Source: CAWGYT01 sp963826795 (GTDB taxonomy: Bacteria > Planctomycetota > Planctomycetia > Pirellulales > Pirellulaceae). From it: a stretch of DNA of 64,000 bases. The stretch lies in the NCBI GenBank assembly GCA_963826795.1, contig CAWGYT010000018.1, positions 1-64,000 on the forward strand, written 5' to 3'. The position numbers and the translations under genes are program-made. The notes beneath the pieces are model-generated. The model was given only the letters and a program-made list of their open reading frames with translations, did not search any database and was not told the DNA's origin. Shown in pieces: positions 1 through 8,670 of this stretch. The number at the start of each line of letters is the position of its first letter. Position 1 is the stretch's first letter.

Positions 1-511
1 GGGGTCAGATCGGTTTTCTGGTGTCTGCCGGGCCTGGTTGTTCTTCATTGGCGCAAGCTGGCGGTGACGAGCGTGTTCCGTGTCGCGGCATTGCCGGCCG
101 GTCCATGGCACACCAAGAAGCTCAGGCTTCTCGGGGTCAGATCCGTTTTTTGGTGTCTGCCGGGCCTGGTTGTTCTTCATTGAGCGCAAGCTGGCGGTGA
201 CGAGCGTGTTCCGTGTCGCGGCTGTACCGGCCGGTCCATGGCACACCAAGAACCTCATCTCGTTGGACCTCTCCGAGTTACCGCACTTGAGCGCCGGGCG
301 GGACAAGTCGGAGGCGCTGGCAGAGTTCTCGGGGTCAGATCCGTTTTCTGGTGTCTGCCGGGCCTGGTTGTTGTTCATTGAGCGCAAGCTGGCGGTGACG
401 AGCGTCTTCCGTGTCGCGGCATTGCCGGCCGGTCCATGGCACACCAAGAACCTCATCTCGTTGGACCTCTCCGAGTTACCGCACTTGAGCGCCGGGCGGG
501 ACAAGTCGGAT
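1..511 (+). repeat. Three direct repeat modules left of the RAYT gene
   Basis: Three tandem copies begin at 1, 133 and 331, each opening with a motif starting GGGGTCAGATC and ending TTGGTGTC or CTGGTGTC. Copy 2 is 198 bp, copy 3 about 180 bp, and copy 1 is shortened after its first 120 bp. The opening 25-bp motif reappears in inverted orientation right of the transposase (1917-1941 and 2058-2082), while the rest of the module does not. An open plus-strand frame runs through the copies, but it is repeat-derived and I do not call it a gene. The stretch 512-688 between the last copy and the transposase start shows nothing further. Confidence 0.85.
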
Positions 512-688
512 TGCTCAACGAGGGCACGCAAGCAAACGCTCACGGTTCGTTGACGCGACGGCGAGCTGCGACGTAGGCTGCTCGTTGTTCCGTTGTTCTT
601 GCCGCTGCGCTCCATGGTTGCCCAAGCAGCCCAGGATGGGGGCGGATCGGTTGCCGAGTGCCTCGTCGGGCAGGGAGGCGACGACTCC

Positions 689-1693
689 ATGGCCAGGCCG
701 CTGCGTGTGGAATTTCCGGGGGCGATTTATCACGTCATGTCTCGAGGCAACGCACGGCAGCGGATCTTTCGCGCAGCCGCCGATTACGAGCGGTTCATGC
801 GGGATCTGGAAGAGATCGTGCAATGGGCGGCATGGGAACTCTTGACGTTTGTGCTGATGCCGAATCACGTGCACCTGTTCCTGCGGACGCCGGAAGCGAA
901 CTTGTCGCGCGGGATGCAGCGTTTGCTTTCGGGGTACGCCAACTGGCACGCCGCGCGGCATCGTCGCCCCGGGCACCTGCTGCAGGGGCGGTTCAAGGGA
1001 GAGATGGTCGAGGATGAACGCTACTTCTGGACGGTGAGTCGATACATCCATCTGAACCCGACGCGGGGCAAGCGGCCCTTGGTGGCTCATCCGCGTGATT
1101 GGCCCTGGTCGAGCTACCCGGGCTACGATAACCCGCAGCAACGCCTGTCGTGGGTGGCCTATGATGCCATCTACAACACCTGGCAGGGCGAATTCGGCGG
1201 GGCGGACCCGGTGAGCAGTTACCGCCGGTATGTGGAAGCGGGTGTGACGAAGCCCACGCCGAATCCCTTCCTGAAGGCCAAGTTCGGCTGGCTGCTGGGT
1301 GAGCCGGCATTCGCCGATCAAATGCGCCGGCTGATGACAGAGCCGAATCAGGTGTCCGAGGTTCCCTACGCGAGGCGACTGAGGTCGCTTGACACGGCGG
1401 GGGTGCTCGCAGCCGTCGCGAGTTTCTATTCGGTTGAAGAAGCGATCTTCTCAGATCGTGGCAACGGCCACCGGGCCCGCGCCGTGGCGGCCTGGCTACT
1501 GCGGCGCCACACGACCGCGACGCTTCGGGAACTAACGCCGTCCTTTGGCCTGACTCGGCCGGACAGCGTGCGCAACCTGACGCGGCGCGTTGATCAACAG
1601 CGTGCTCACGACCGCACGCTGCAGGACGACATCAGGGCCCTGGAGAACCTTCTTGCCGAACCCAGCGCCAGCACCCGCCTTTTCTCCCCATGA
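689..1693 (+). CDS. REP-associated tyrosine transposase (RAYT, Y1_Tnp family)
   Basis: A single-strand HUH-type transposase of the REP-associated group, expected to nick and join REP-type palindromes. The 334-residue product has the metal-binding HVH at residues 60-62 inside MPNHVHLF, a candidate catalytic Tyr83 in SGYANW, and the family hallmarks GHLLQGRFK (95-103), YIHLNP (119-124) and WPWSSY (138-143). The C-terminal half (about 220-300) resembles the DnaA-like helix-turn-helix found in long RAYTs. I chose the ATG at 689 because homology starts at MARPLRVEFPG and a GGGAGG lies upstream; the open frame extends back to 593. It is flanked on both sides by inverted copies of one GGGGTCAG motif, as REP-type substrates often flank their RAYT. 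Confidence 0.9.
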   Translation: MARPLRVEFPGAIYHVMSRGNARQRIFRAAADYERFMRDLEEIVQWAAWELLTFVLMPNHVHLFLRTPEANLSRGMQRLLSGYANWHAARHRRPGHLLQGRFKGEMVEDERYFWTVSRYIHLNPTRGKRPLVAHPRDWPWSSYPGYDNPQQRLSWVAYDAIYNTWQGEFGGADPVSSYRRYVEAGVTKPTPNPFLKAKFGWLLGEPAFADQMRRLMTEPNQVSEVPYARRLRSLDTAGVLAAVASFYSVEEAIFSDRGNGHRARAVAAWLLRRHTTATLRELTPSFGLTRPDSVRNLTRRVDQQRAHDRTLQDDIRALENLLAEPSASTRLFSP

Positions 1694-1824
1694 CGCGCCC
1701 CTGTGTCCTGCCGCAGGCTCCAGCCGACGGGATCGCCGATTTCAACGCCTCGCATGGATTCGCCCTGTCTTGCAACACGATGCGGGCGGCCGGCGCAGGG
1801 CAAGCCATTCGGCGGGGCGTCGAC

Positions 1825-2082
1825 GGTTGGTCTTGATGTCCTCCCGTGTTGATCTCGCTCGACTTCGGTGGCTCGTGTGATCGCGAACCGTTGCGCTCCG
1901 AGCTGACTTCCAACCTGACACCAAAAAACGGATCTGACCCCTGCGCTCTGACTGCGCTCTGACCCGGTTGGTCTTGATGTCCTCCCGTGTTGATCTCGCT
2001 CGACTTCGGTGGCTCGTGTGATCGCGAACCGTTGCGCTCCGAGCCGACTTCCAACCTGACACCAAAAAACGGATCTGACCCC
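1825..2082 (-). repeat. Two direct repeat modules right of the RAYT gene
   Basis: Two nearly identical modules of about 117 bp start at 1825 and 1966 (period 141 bp). Both end in the reverse complement of the left-side motif (1917-1941 and 2058-2082), so the transposase sits between opposed copies. The body of the module is unrelated to the left module. A short CTGCGCTCTGACTGCGCTCTGAC duplication fills the spacer between the copies. The stretch 1694-1824 between transposase and first module holds nothing recognisable. Confidence 0.85.
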
Positions 2083-2130
2083 TGCGCTCCCCGCAAACGC
2101 AGCGCACGGGAACCGTTGCGGCACCGACGC

Positions 2131-2487
2131 ATTTCGACGAAGTGGGCTGGCAAGACAATCTCTAAGATTGGCAAAGCCGCCGGCATCATCGTGTCCCCCG
2201 CGGACGAACGAACCGGTCGACCAGCGAAGTTTGCAAGTGCGCACGACCTGCGGCGCAGTTGTGCCGAACGGCTATTGGATGCGGGGGTTCCCCCGCTGGT
2301 AATCAGCCGCGTCTTGCGACACGAAAGCTTTGAAACCACTCGACGCCATTACGCCATCGGCGACGTCCAGAAGGACGCCGGTATCCTGAGGGGCCGACTT
2401 GCCGATTCCGAAGTGTACCTGGGTACACATTCGGCGGACACGAAGCCGACGGAAGCCGCAAAGCAGACGCAAAAGCCTTTGGCGTAG
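2131..2487 (+). pseudogene. C-terminal remnant of a tyrosine recombinase/integrase
   Basis: About 118 codons match the C-terminal catalytic part of phage-type integrases: HDLRRS carries the His-x-x-Arg box, and RVLRHESFETTRRHYA carries the second His and the nucleophilic Tyr. The core-binding domain and the first catalytic Arg box are absent; upstream the frame runs directly into the repeat module that ends at 2082. The recombinase was therefore truncated or cut by the repeat/RAYT insertion. Its 3' end lies 13 bp from the 3' end of tRNA-Lys, the usual spot for an integrase of a tRNA-targeted island. Almost certainly non-functional. Confidence 0.75.
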
Positions 2488-2500
2488 CGACTTAAAGCAG

Positions 2501-2573
<73 letters not shown>

Positions 2574-2965
2574 CTTCTGTCGGCCGATCGGCATTTCGGT
2601 AACGACGGTGCTTCGAAGCACCGCCAGACCGCTCGACGCCATGCCCAGCGTGGTCGGCCCAGCGTGGTCGGCCCAGCGTGGTCGGCCCAGCGTGGCCACC
2701 GACGAGCGGCTCGACACTGTCCGTTCGCGCGATTCAGGCTGCGAGCGTCTTAGTTGCTTCATCGAAACGGCGGACGTGCTCGACCCGGACTAGTCTACTG
2801 ATCACGGCAGGCGACGCAAGCCCACCACGGCCTGGCGTCACGCTTGCCGGTCAGCCCGCGGGAAATCACGTGACGCGGACGAAACCTTAGGGGCAACGCG
2901 ATTTTTTGGGCTGCGGCGCGCCCACCGAATCGGCTCGCCGGCACGCCAGTGCTCGAGAGACTCGT
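2574..2965. repeat. Gene-free stretch with a 14-bp tandem repeat
   Basis: Four tandem copies of GCCCAGCGTGGTCG (the last degenerate) lie at 2643-2698, upstream of the tRNA on its strand. The rest of this stretch of nearly 400 bp shows no convincing gene, terminator or promoter. It separates the tRNA from the 3' end of the PQQ-propeller gene. Confidence 0.8.
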
Positions 2966-4738
2966 TCACGCCTCGTCGCCAAGCGGCGGACGCTGCGGGC
3001 GTTCGGGCTTGTTGGACTGACCTCCGCCGCGGCCGCCACCGAATCCGCCGCGACCCTGACGTTGGAACAGCTGGCGCATCCCCGCGCGATATTCCTCTTC
3101 CGTCACCGCCCCGTCGCCGTCGGTGTCAATCTGGGCGAGGCTATCACGCAGGCGTCCGCTGATCTCGTCGCCCGTCAACTTGCCGTCGCCGTCGGTATCT
3201 TGCTGGCGGAAAAACGCCGCCGGATCGAATCCGCCACCGCCACCTGGTCCACCTCGGCCCGGTCCACCGCGACCCGGTCCACCTCGGCCTGGTCCACCTC
3301 GGCCCGGACCACCTGGGCCTGGTCGGTCGCCGCCCACCTCAGCCTCGTCCGCCGGTTCATTCGCGGCAGCCGCCTTGGCCGCCGCGACGGCGTTGGCGAG
3401 ATCCGGTGGCGTTGAGTTCGCGTTTTCGACGCAGTACAGCCGCTTGCTCGAGCGCAGGAAAAGCTGTCCGTCGCAGATCACCGGCGTGCCACTGAAATCT
3501 TCCGCCTCGCTCGTCACGCGATTAACGGCCAATTGCAGGAACGAATCGCCGGCCTGGATCACATACACGTCGCCCGCGCGGGAGGCAAAGTAGATCAGAC
3601 CGCCGGCCAAGACCGGCGAGGAATAGTCCTGCCCGCGACCGCCGCCTCCGCCCCCGCCGCGCGATCCTCGTAGACGCAAACGGAACAGCTGTTCGCCGGT
3701 CTTCGCATCGAGGCACGTCGCCACACCGCCGCCGAACGTGTAAATCCGGCCCTCGTAGACCAGCGGCGTGCCGATTCGGTTTTGCTGGCGACCGGACCAG
3801 AGGACGTGCGTGTCGGTGACGTCGCCCGTCCCGCCGGCTCGCACGGCGATTCCGCCGCCGCCTCCCGGCCCCGATTCAATCGCGTAAATGACGCCCTGAT
3901 CGGCGACGACGCTCGAGCAGAACGAATTGTTGGACATTGCACGGCAGTACCAAATCAGCTTGCCGTTGGCAGGATTAAAGCCCCAAATCTCGTTCGGGAC
4001 CGCGATCACCAGGTCCGTGCGGTTTTCATTCACGGGGACCAACACGGGGGTTCCCCAGACGCCGCTGAACCCGGACGCCTCTTGTCGCCACACCTCTTCG
4101 CCGGTCGCCTTGTCCAGCGCCACCAGCGCTTCGCTTTCGGCCGTCGCGGTGACGATCACGAGGTTTTCGAAGAGGACGGGACTGGAGGCCGAGCCCCATC
4201 CCATGGCGCCCGACTCGGTACCGACGCTCCGTTGCCACAATTGTTTGCCGTCCAGATCGAATGCGACCAGGCCCGTCTTGCCAAAGTACGCGTAAACGTG
4301 GTCTCCGTCGGAGACGGGGGTGTGCGAGGCATAGCCGTGCTCGGCAAACATGCCGCCGTACTCGTCCTCTGGCAAGTAGGGGTCGACCTTCGCGTCCCAC
4401 TGCACGCGTCCCGTCGACCGGTCGATGCAAAGCAGGTGTCGCTTCAGCTGCGCTTGGTCGCCGGGTGATTCACGATCGACGCCATAGCCCGACCAGCAGG
4501 TCACCAAGATCTTGTCACCGACAATGATCGGCGAGGACGATCCGGGCCCTGGCAAGTTGACCTTCCACTTCAGATTTTCGCTTTCACTCCAGGTAACGGG
4601 ACCCGGCTGAAGGTCGGAGGCGTAGCCTTGGCCGTTGGGACCACGAAATCGCAGCCATTCGCTGCCGGTCGCCGGCGTCGCCAGCGCCGCCATCAGCAAG
4701 CATCCTGTGATCGCCCACCTGTCGTTCAATCGTTTCAT
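2966..4738 (-). CDS. Secreted PQQ-like beta-propeller protein with C-terminal EF-hands
   Basis: A 590-residue exported protein of unknown specific role. The start at MKRLNDRW gives a clean signal peptide (hydrophobic stretch to about residue 25, ending TPATGSEW). Residues about 28-440 form PQQ/WD-like propeller repeats with the typical pattern of LLCIDRSTGRVQWD, LVAFDLDGKQLWQ and LVALDKATGEEVW. A Pro-Gly-Arg-Gly spacer (about 480-510, coded by a GGTCCACCTCG-type tandem repeat near 3240-3330) leads to two canonical EF-hand loops, DTDGDGKLTGDE and DTDGDGAVTEEE, and a Gly-rich tail. BamB-like fold with calcium binding is inferred; the propeller/EF-hand pairing is common in planctomycetes. Confidence 0.85.
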   Translation of the reverse strand: MKRLNDRWAITGCLLMAALATPATGSEWLRFRGPNGQGYASDLQPGPVTWSESENLKWKVNLPGPGSSSPIIVGDKILVTCWSGYGVDRESPGDQAQLKRHLLCIDRSTGRVQWDAKVDPYLPEDEYGGMFAEHGYASHTPVSDGDHVYAYFGKTGLVAFDLDGKQLWQRSVGTESGAMGWGSASSPVLFENLVIVTATAESEALVALDKATGEEVWRQEASGFSGVWGTPVLVPVNENRTDLVIAVPNEIWGFNPANGKLIWYCRAMSNNSFCSSVVADQGVIYAIESGPGGGGGIAVRAGGTGDVTDTHVLWSGRQQNRIGTPLVYEGRIYTFGGGVATCLDAKTGEQLFRLRLRGSRGGGGGGGRGQDYSSPVLAGGLIYFASRAGDVYVIQAGDSFLQLAVNRVTSEAEDFSGTPVICDGQLFLRSSKRLYCVENANSTPPDLANAVAAAKAAAANEPADEAEVGGDRPGPGGPGRGGPGRGGPGRGGPGRGGPGGGGGFDPAAFFRQQDTDGDGKLTGDEISGRLRDSLAQIDTDGDGAVTEEEYRAGMRQLFQRQGRGGFGGGRGGGQSNKPERPQRPPLGDEA

Positions 4739-4956
4739 CGCGAGCCCTCCCCGGCCGTCGTGGATCAAACCTGGATTTCAGTGGCCGCCGACCTTGTGCC
4801 TTGCGCAGGCGACAGCCGCCTGCAGTATCCTGCGTGGGGGAGCGCGGCACAAGGATTTCTTTTCGACGAGATCCCTGTCAGATCGTCCCTTGCCGTGCGC
4901 TTGGCCAGACGACTTGCCAGACGTTCGTCGCCGCGTGGCCGCCGGGCGGCTCGGGG

Positions 4957-6927
4957 TTAATCTTCGTCCGAGTCATCCGGGGTGTGCATTCCCAGCTGTC
5001 GCATTTTGCGGTAGAGATTCGAGCGGTGGAGTCCGAGATTTCGGGCCGCGTCCGTCATGTTTCCCTCGGTGGCCGCGATATGCTTGCGGATGTACTCGAT
5101 CTGGAACTGCCGGGTCGCCTCCGCCATGCTCCAGTCCATCGAGACGGCCGTCAATTCGTCCCGCAAGGGGGCGATCACGAAGGCCAGTTCGTCGACGTCG
5201 ATCGTGTCTCCCGAGCTGAGGTAGGCCAGTCGCTCCATCAGATTCCGCAATTCGCGCACATTGCCGGGCCAAGCGTGATGACGCAGCCCCTTCTCGGCGG
5301 CCGGCGTGAATCGAGGCGGTTGTCGGCGGGCTCGCGCCGAGAAATCTCGCAGGAAGTGGTCCGCCAGCAGCAGGATGTCGTCGACGCGTTCTCGCAAGGG
5401 CGGCATTTGCAGTGTGACGACGTTCAGCCGGAAGAAAAGATCTTCGCGGAAGCGTCGTTCGCGGACCATCGCGGCCAGATCCTGGTTGGTGGCCGCCATG
5501 ACCCGGGCGTCGGTGTGGATAGACCGCGAGCCACCGACGCGGACCACCACTTTTTCCTCCAGGACCCGCAACAGCTTGGCCTGGCCGGCCGGACTCAGGT
5601 CACCGATTTCGTCCAGAAACAAGGTGCCGCCCGATGCCAGCTCGAATTTGCCGGGTCGCGCCTCATGGGCGTCGGTAAAGGCGCCTTTCTCGTGCCCGAA
5701 CAGCTCGCTCTCCAGCAGCGTCTCGGCCAAGGCCGCGCAGTTGACGGCGATGAACGGTTCGTCGCGACGCGGACTCAGGTAGTGGACCATCCGGCTAACG
5801 ACTTCTTTGCCCGTGCCGTTCTCGCCCAGGACCAGCAGCGCCAGGTCGGTCTCTGCCACGCGTTGGATGGCCGCCCGCAATTGCCGAATCACCGGCGTCT
5901 GCCCGATCAGCTCCACGCCTTGGGCAGCCTGGGCGGCGATCTGCTGCCGGCTCTTCAGCAGGTGCTCGTAATGCTGGCTATTGTCCAACGCAATGGCGGC
6001 GTGCGACGCCAGCTCGGTCAGTCCCGCTTCATCTTCATCCGTGAAATCCCCGTCCCGCTTGTTGATCATCTCGAACGCGCCGAGGATCTCGCGCGAGGGG
6101 CCGACGAGCGGAACGCAAAGCAAAGTGCGGGTCTGGAAGCCAAGTTGGCGATCCACGGAGCGATCGATCGACGCCGCGTCGTGGTCCGGATTGACTCGCC
6201 GGGGCTCGCCGCTGTGCACGACCTGGCCGACGATTCCCGAATTGTCTGGGATTCTGAGTTCCGAGCCATCGACGCCCAGCGCCGGCCGCCCGACGAGCTG
6301 ACGTTGGTCACGATCCCACAGAAAGATGCTCGCGCGCTCGGCGCCCAGGAGCCGGGTTGAGGTCTCGGCCATCTGGTTGAGCAGCGACTCCATCTCGAGA
6401 TTCTGGTTCCACTGGCCCGCGATTTCGAGGATGGCTTCCAGGCGTCGCACGCGGCGCTGGAGGCGTTGGCCCAGCTGCTGTTGACGCAGGGCAAGACCGA
6501 CCGCGGCGGCCAACGCGTCGAAAATCGCGATCCGCCGTGTGGTCGGCGAACTCGACGGGGCCAGCTCGGCAAACAGAACCTCGCCGGTACCTCCGCGCGT
6601 GACCAGGGGCGCCGCGACCCAGGATTCCCTTTGCCGCACTTCGTCGGCATCCAGCACGTCGGCCAGCAACTGGGTCGGCAGCGGCGGCCGCGCGTCTTGG
6701 CCTCCGGCCAGCGATCGCCAGCGTCCATTCACCCCCTGAACCAGGCCCACATATCGCGCCGCGACGGCATTTGCTATCTTGTGGAGGACCAACTTGAGGA
6801 AGTCGCCCCGATCCGCCTCTTGGGGCTGCTCAAGCAGAATCTCGAGGACCACCGGGAGGGCCTCCGGATGTGTCTGAATCCGTCGATATTCGTTGCTAAG
6901 CTCCATCGAGATCCAGGCGTTGGTCAT
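4957..6927 (-). CDS. GAF domain sigma54-dependent transcriptional activator (Fis-type HTH)
   Basis: A bacterial enhancer-binding protein of 656 residues. The N-terminal half has GAF-like sensory regions (the clearest at about 190-330). The AAA+ domain follows with Walker A GENGTGKE, the sigma54-contact loop in ELFGHEKGAFTDA, Walker B LFLDEIGD and the WPGNVREL box. The end is a Fis-type helix-turn-helix, TDAARNLGLHRSNLYRKM. The frame is open back to 7227, but homology supports ATG 6927 (MTNAW) or ATG 6906 (MELSN); the upstream extension would overlap the fabI promoter. It is transcribed divergently from fabI. The ligand and regulon are not visible here. Confidence 0.9.
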   Translation of the reverse strand: MTNAWISMELSNEYRRIQTHPEALPVVLEILLEQPQEADRGDFLKLVLHKIANAVAARYVGLVQGVNGRWRSLAGGQDARPPLPTQLLADVLDADEVRQRESWVAAPLVTRGGTGEVLFAELAPSSSPTTRRIAIFDALAAAVGLALRQQQLGQRLQRRVRRLEAILEIAGQWNQNLEMESLLNQMAETSTRLLGAERASIFLWDRDQRQLVGRPALGVDGSELRIPDNSGIVGQVVHSGEPRRVNPDHDAASIDRSVDRQLGFQTRTLLCVPLVGPSREILGAFEMINKRDGDFTDEDEAGLTELASHAAIALDNSQHYEHLLKSRQQIAAQAAQGVELIGQTPVIRQLRAAIQRVAETDLALLVLGENGTGKEVVSRMVHYLSPRRDEPFIAVNCAALAETLLESELFGHEKGAFTDAHEARPGKFELASGGTLFLDEIGDLSPAGQAKLLRVLEEKVVVRVGGSRSIHTDARVMAATNQDLAAMVRERRFREDLFFRLNVVTLQMPPLRERVDDILLLADHFLRDFSARARRQPPRFTPAAEKGLRHHAWPGNVRELRNLMERLAYLSSGDTIDVDELAFVIAPLRDELTAVSMDWSMAEATRQFQIEYIRKHIAATEGNMTDAARNLGLHRSNLYRKMRQLGMHTPDDSDED

Positions 6928-7035
6928 CCGCAGCTTCCGCGCGGCCCCGCCGCTGATTGGTTGCGGCCGGCGGTTGCAGGACAAACGGCGATACAGGCTC
7001 CAGTAGGTGACGGACGAACACGACGATTGGACGAC

Positions 7036-7041
7036 TATAAT
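7036..7041 (+). promoter_or_regulatory. Probable -10 element upstream of fabI
   Basis: A perfect TATAAT lies 73 bp upstream of the fabI ATG in the divergent intergenic region. No good -35 hexamer is present at 16-18 bp; the nearest candidate is TGACGG at wider spacing, so the assignment is tentative. Confidence 0.4.
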
Positions 7042-7114
7042 AGGCGATTGTGAGCCGAGCGACAAAGGAGCTTCGGGCGCGGCCCGAATCGAGCGGAAAC
7101 AGGAGGTCGAGGGG

Positions 7115-7933
7115 ATGGGATTATTCGACGGCAAGAAGGGATTGATTCTGGGCGTCGCCAACGACCATTCAATCGCCTGGGCCATTGCCCAAGAGATCAT
7201 GAGTGAAGGAGGCGAGTGCGGATTCACGCACTTGCCCGATCGGCCCGACGACGAACGGCAGCGGAATCGGCGACGAGTTCAGCAGTTGACCGACACCCAG
7301 GCCAACGCCAAGTTCCTGGTCCCTTTAGATGTCCAGCAGGACGAGGACATCGCCTCGGTGATGCAGACGGCCAAGGAACACTTCGGGCAGATCGACTTTC
7401 TGCTGCACTCGATCGCGTTTGCGGATCGAGCGGACCTGGGCCGCGAGACGGTCGATACGAGTCGCGCGGGCTTTCAGCTGGCGATGGACATCAGTGTCTA
7501 CAGCCTGATGGCCGTCTGCAGCGCCGCCCGCGGGATCTTTAACGCCCAGGCGGCGGTTGCCGCAATGACCTATTTCGGCGGCGAGAAGGCGGTTCCCGGC
7601 TACAACGTGATGGGGATCTGCAAGGCCGCGTTGGACGCGACGGTCCGCTACCTGGCCTATGACCTGGGGCCCCAGGGAGTCCGGGTCAACGCCCTCAGCG
7701 CCGGCCCGGTGCGGACTCTCGCGGGACGTGCAGCCGGGGTCGAAGACATGCTGAAAATGTATGAACACATCGCGCCTCTGGGTCGCAATATTACGCACGA
7801 CGAGGTGGGCAAGGCGGGCGCCTATCTGCTGTCCTCGATGTCGGGCGGGATCACCGGCGAGATCCTGCATGTGGACGCGGGCTACAACATCATGGGTTCG
7901 CCCGGGCGTCTGTTGGATCAACTGAAGGCCTAG
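7115..7933 (+). CDS. fabI: Enoyl-[acyl-carrier-protein] reductase (NADH), FabI
   Basis: Catalyses the last reduction of each fatty-acid elongation cycle. The 272-residue product is a short-chain dehydrogenase fold of FabI type: N-terminal GLILGVANDHSIAWAIA nucleotide-binding region, catalytic Tyr163-x6-Lys170 in YNVMGICK, Tyr153 before FGG, and the C-terminal GEILHVDAGYNIMG. ATG 7115 follows AGGAGG at 7101 with good spacing; the frame upstream of it is non-homologous. Its TAG stop is part of a CTAG followed by TGCGGTGTCGCAGCTT, which resembles the end of the CTAG-bounded MITE family, and the Nudix gene starts 4 bp later. Confidence 0.95.
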   Translation: MGLFDGKKGLILGVANDHSIAWAIAQEIMSEGGECGFTHLPDRPDDERQRNRRRVQQLTDTQANAKFLVPLDVQQDEDIASVMQTAKEHFGQIDFLLHSIAFADRADLGRETVDTSRAGFQLAMDISVYSLMAVCSAARGIFNAQAAVAAMTYFGGEKAVPGYNVMGICKAALDATVRYLAYDLGPQGVRVNALSAGPVRTLAGRAAGVEDMLKMYEHIAPLGRNITHDEVGKAGAYLLSSMSGGITGEILHVDAGYNIMGSPGRLLDQLKA

Positions 7934-7937
7934 TGCG

Positions 7938-8363
7938 GTGTCGCAGCTTGGAATGGAGGCGCGTTTGGAGCCGCCCTTGCCGCAGATCGCGATCGCGGTT
8001 GTGCAGCGCGATCAATCGTTCTTGATCGGTCAGCGCCCGGCCGGAGTTCCGTTGGCAGGGCTCTGGGAGTTTCCCGGAGGGAAAGTTCATCCCGGCGAAT
8101 CGCCCGCCGAGGCGGCCGTGCGCGAGTGCTGCGAAGAAACCGACTTGGTCATCGAAATCACCGGCCAGTACCCCTCGGTCCGCCACGAGTACCCGCACGG
8201 CAGCTTGCAGTTGGCCTTCTTCCAAGCCCGGCCTCGGGACCCGCAGGCGAATCCCAGGCCGCCGTTTCGCTGGGTGCCCCGTGCCGAACTGGATCGCTAC
8301 GAGTTTCCGGCCGCGAATCAGTCGCTGCTGGCACACCTGCAGCGACTCGCCAAACTGCTCTAG
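7938..8363 (+). CDS. Nudix hydrolase (MutT-like)
   Basis: A 141-residue Nudix protein, probably sanitising oxidised or other nucleoside triphosphates. The Nudix box starts at GGKVHPGES and continues through REC-CEE, with Asp where the consensus has Gly in the final EExGU element. GTG 7938 and ATG 7953 are both possible; the first lies in a sequence resembling a MITE end, so ATG 7953 may be the ancestral start. It lies directly behind fabI and is probably co-transcribed. The sequence GLWEFPGGK is typical of the MutT branch, but the substrate is not determined by the sequence. Confidence 0.85.
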   Translation: MSQLGMEARLEPPLPQIAIAVVQRDQSFLIGQRPAGVPLAGLWEFPGGKVHPGESPAEAAVRECCEETDLVIEITGQYPSVRHEYPHGSLQLAFFQARPRDPQANPRPPFRWVPRAELDRYEFPAANQSLLAHLQRLAKLL

Positions 8364-8670
8364 TGGCAAGCTGCGCCGTTTCGCTACCTTCCGCCGACTT
8401 TGCTAACGGCCGCCCTGCCAGGATTCGCAGTTGGCGGCCATCCGGACGCGTGCTGAAAGGTTGAGTGTCAAGGCAGCAAGGAAGCGTGACCGAGGCACCG
8501 GCCCTGGGCTCCCCATCCCTGCGTCGCCATTCGGTGACTGAGCCAGCTTGAAAAGGCTTGCCGGACGATCGATGGCCGGGGTGCCACTGCGCCCGATCGG
8601 ATCACAGGCAAACCGCCCTGCAGGAGGCAGGGCTGGGCGGATTCAATTGTCCATGGAGGGACCCGAGAGC
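8364..8670. other. Intergenic stretch with a Shine-Dalgarno hairpin
   Basis: About 300 bp without a gene. A 7-bp stem GCCCTGC/GCAGGGC with loop AGGAG occupies 8615-8633, about 37 bp before the metalloprotease ATG. It encloses an AGGAGG-like sequence but is too far from the start to be its ribosome site. I see no known RNA family. Confidence 0.35.

Noticed and set aside
80..553. 157-codon plus-strand open frame
   Set aside because: It consists of the direct-repeat modules themselves and repeats its own peptide; no start signal or domain.
2643..2698. Array of binding sites (14-bp tandem units)
   Set aside because: Simple perfect tandem repetition with no regulator or replication gene nearby; treated as a microsatellite.
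4801..6360. 519-codon plus-strand open frame
   Set aside because: Shadow of the sigma54 activator gene on the opposite strand; no domain features.
8465..8560. SRP-RNA-like sequence (GGCAGCAAGGAAGCG)
   Set aside because: It lacks the conserved GGTCAGGTCCGGAAGGAAGCAG core and the tetraloop.
8598..8640. Possible c-di-GMP riboswitch (CACAGGCAAACC)
   Set aside because: The downstream ACGCAAAGCC half and the second stem are missing.
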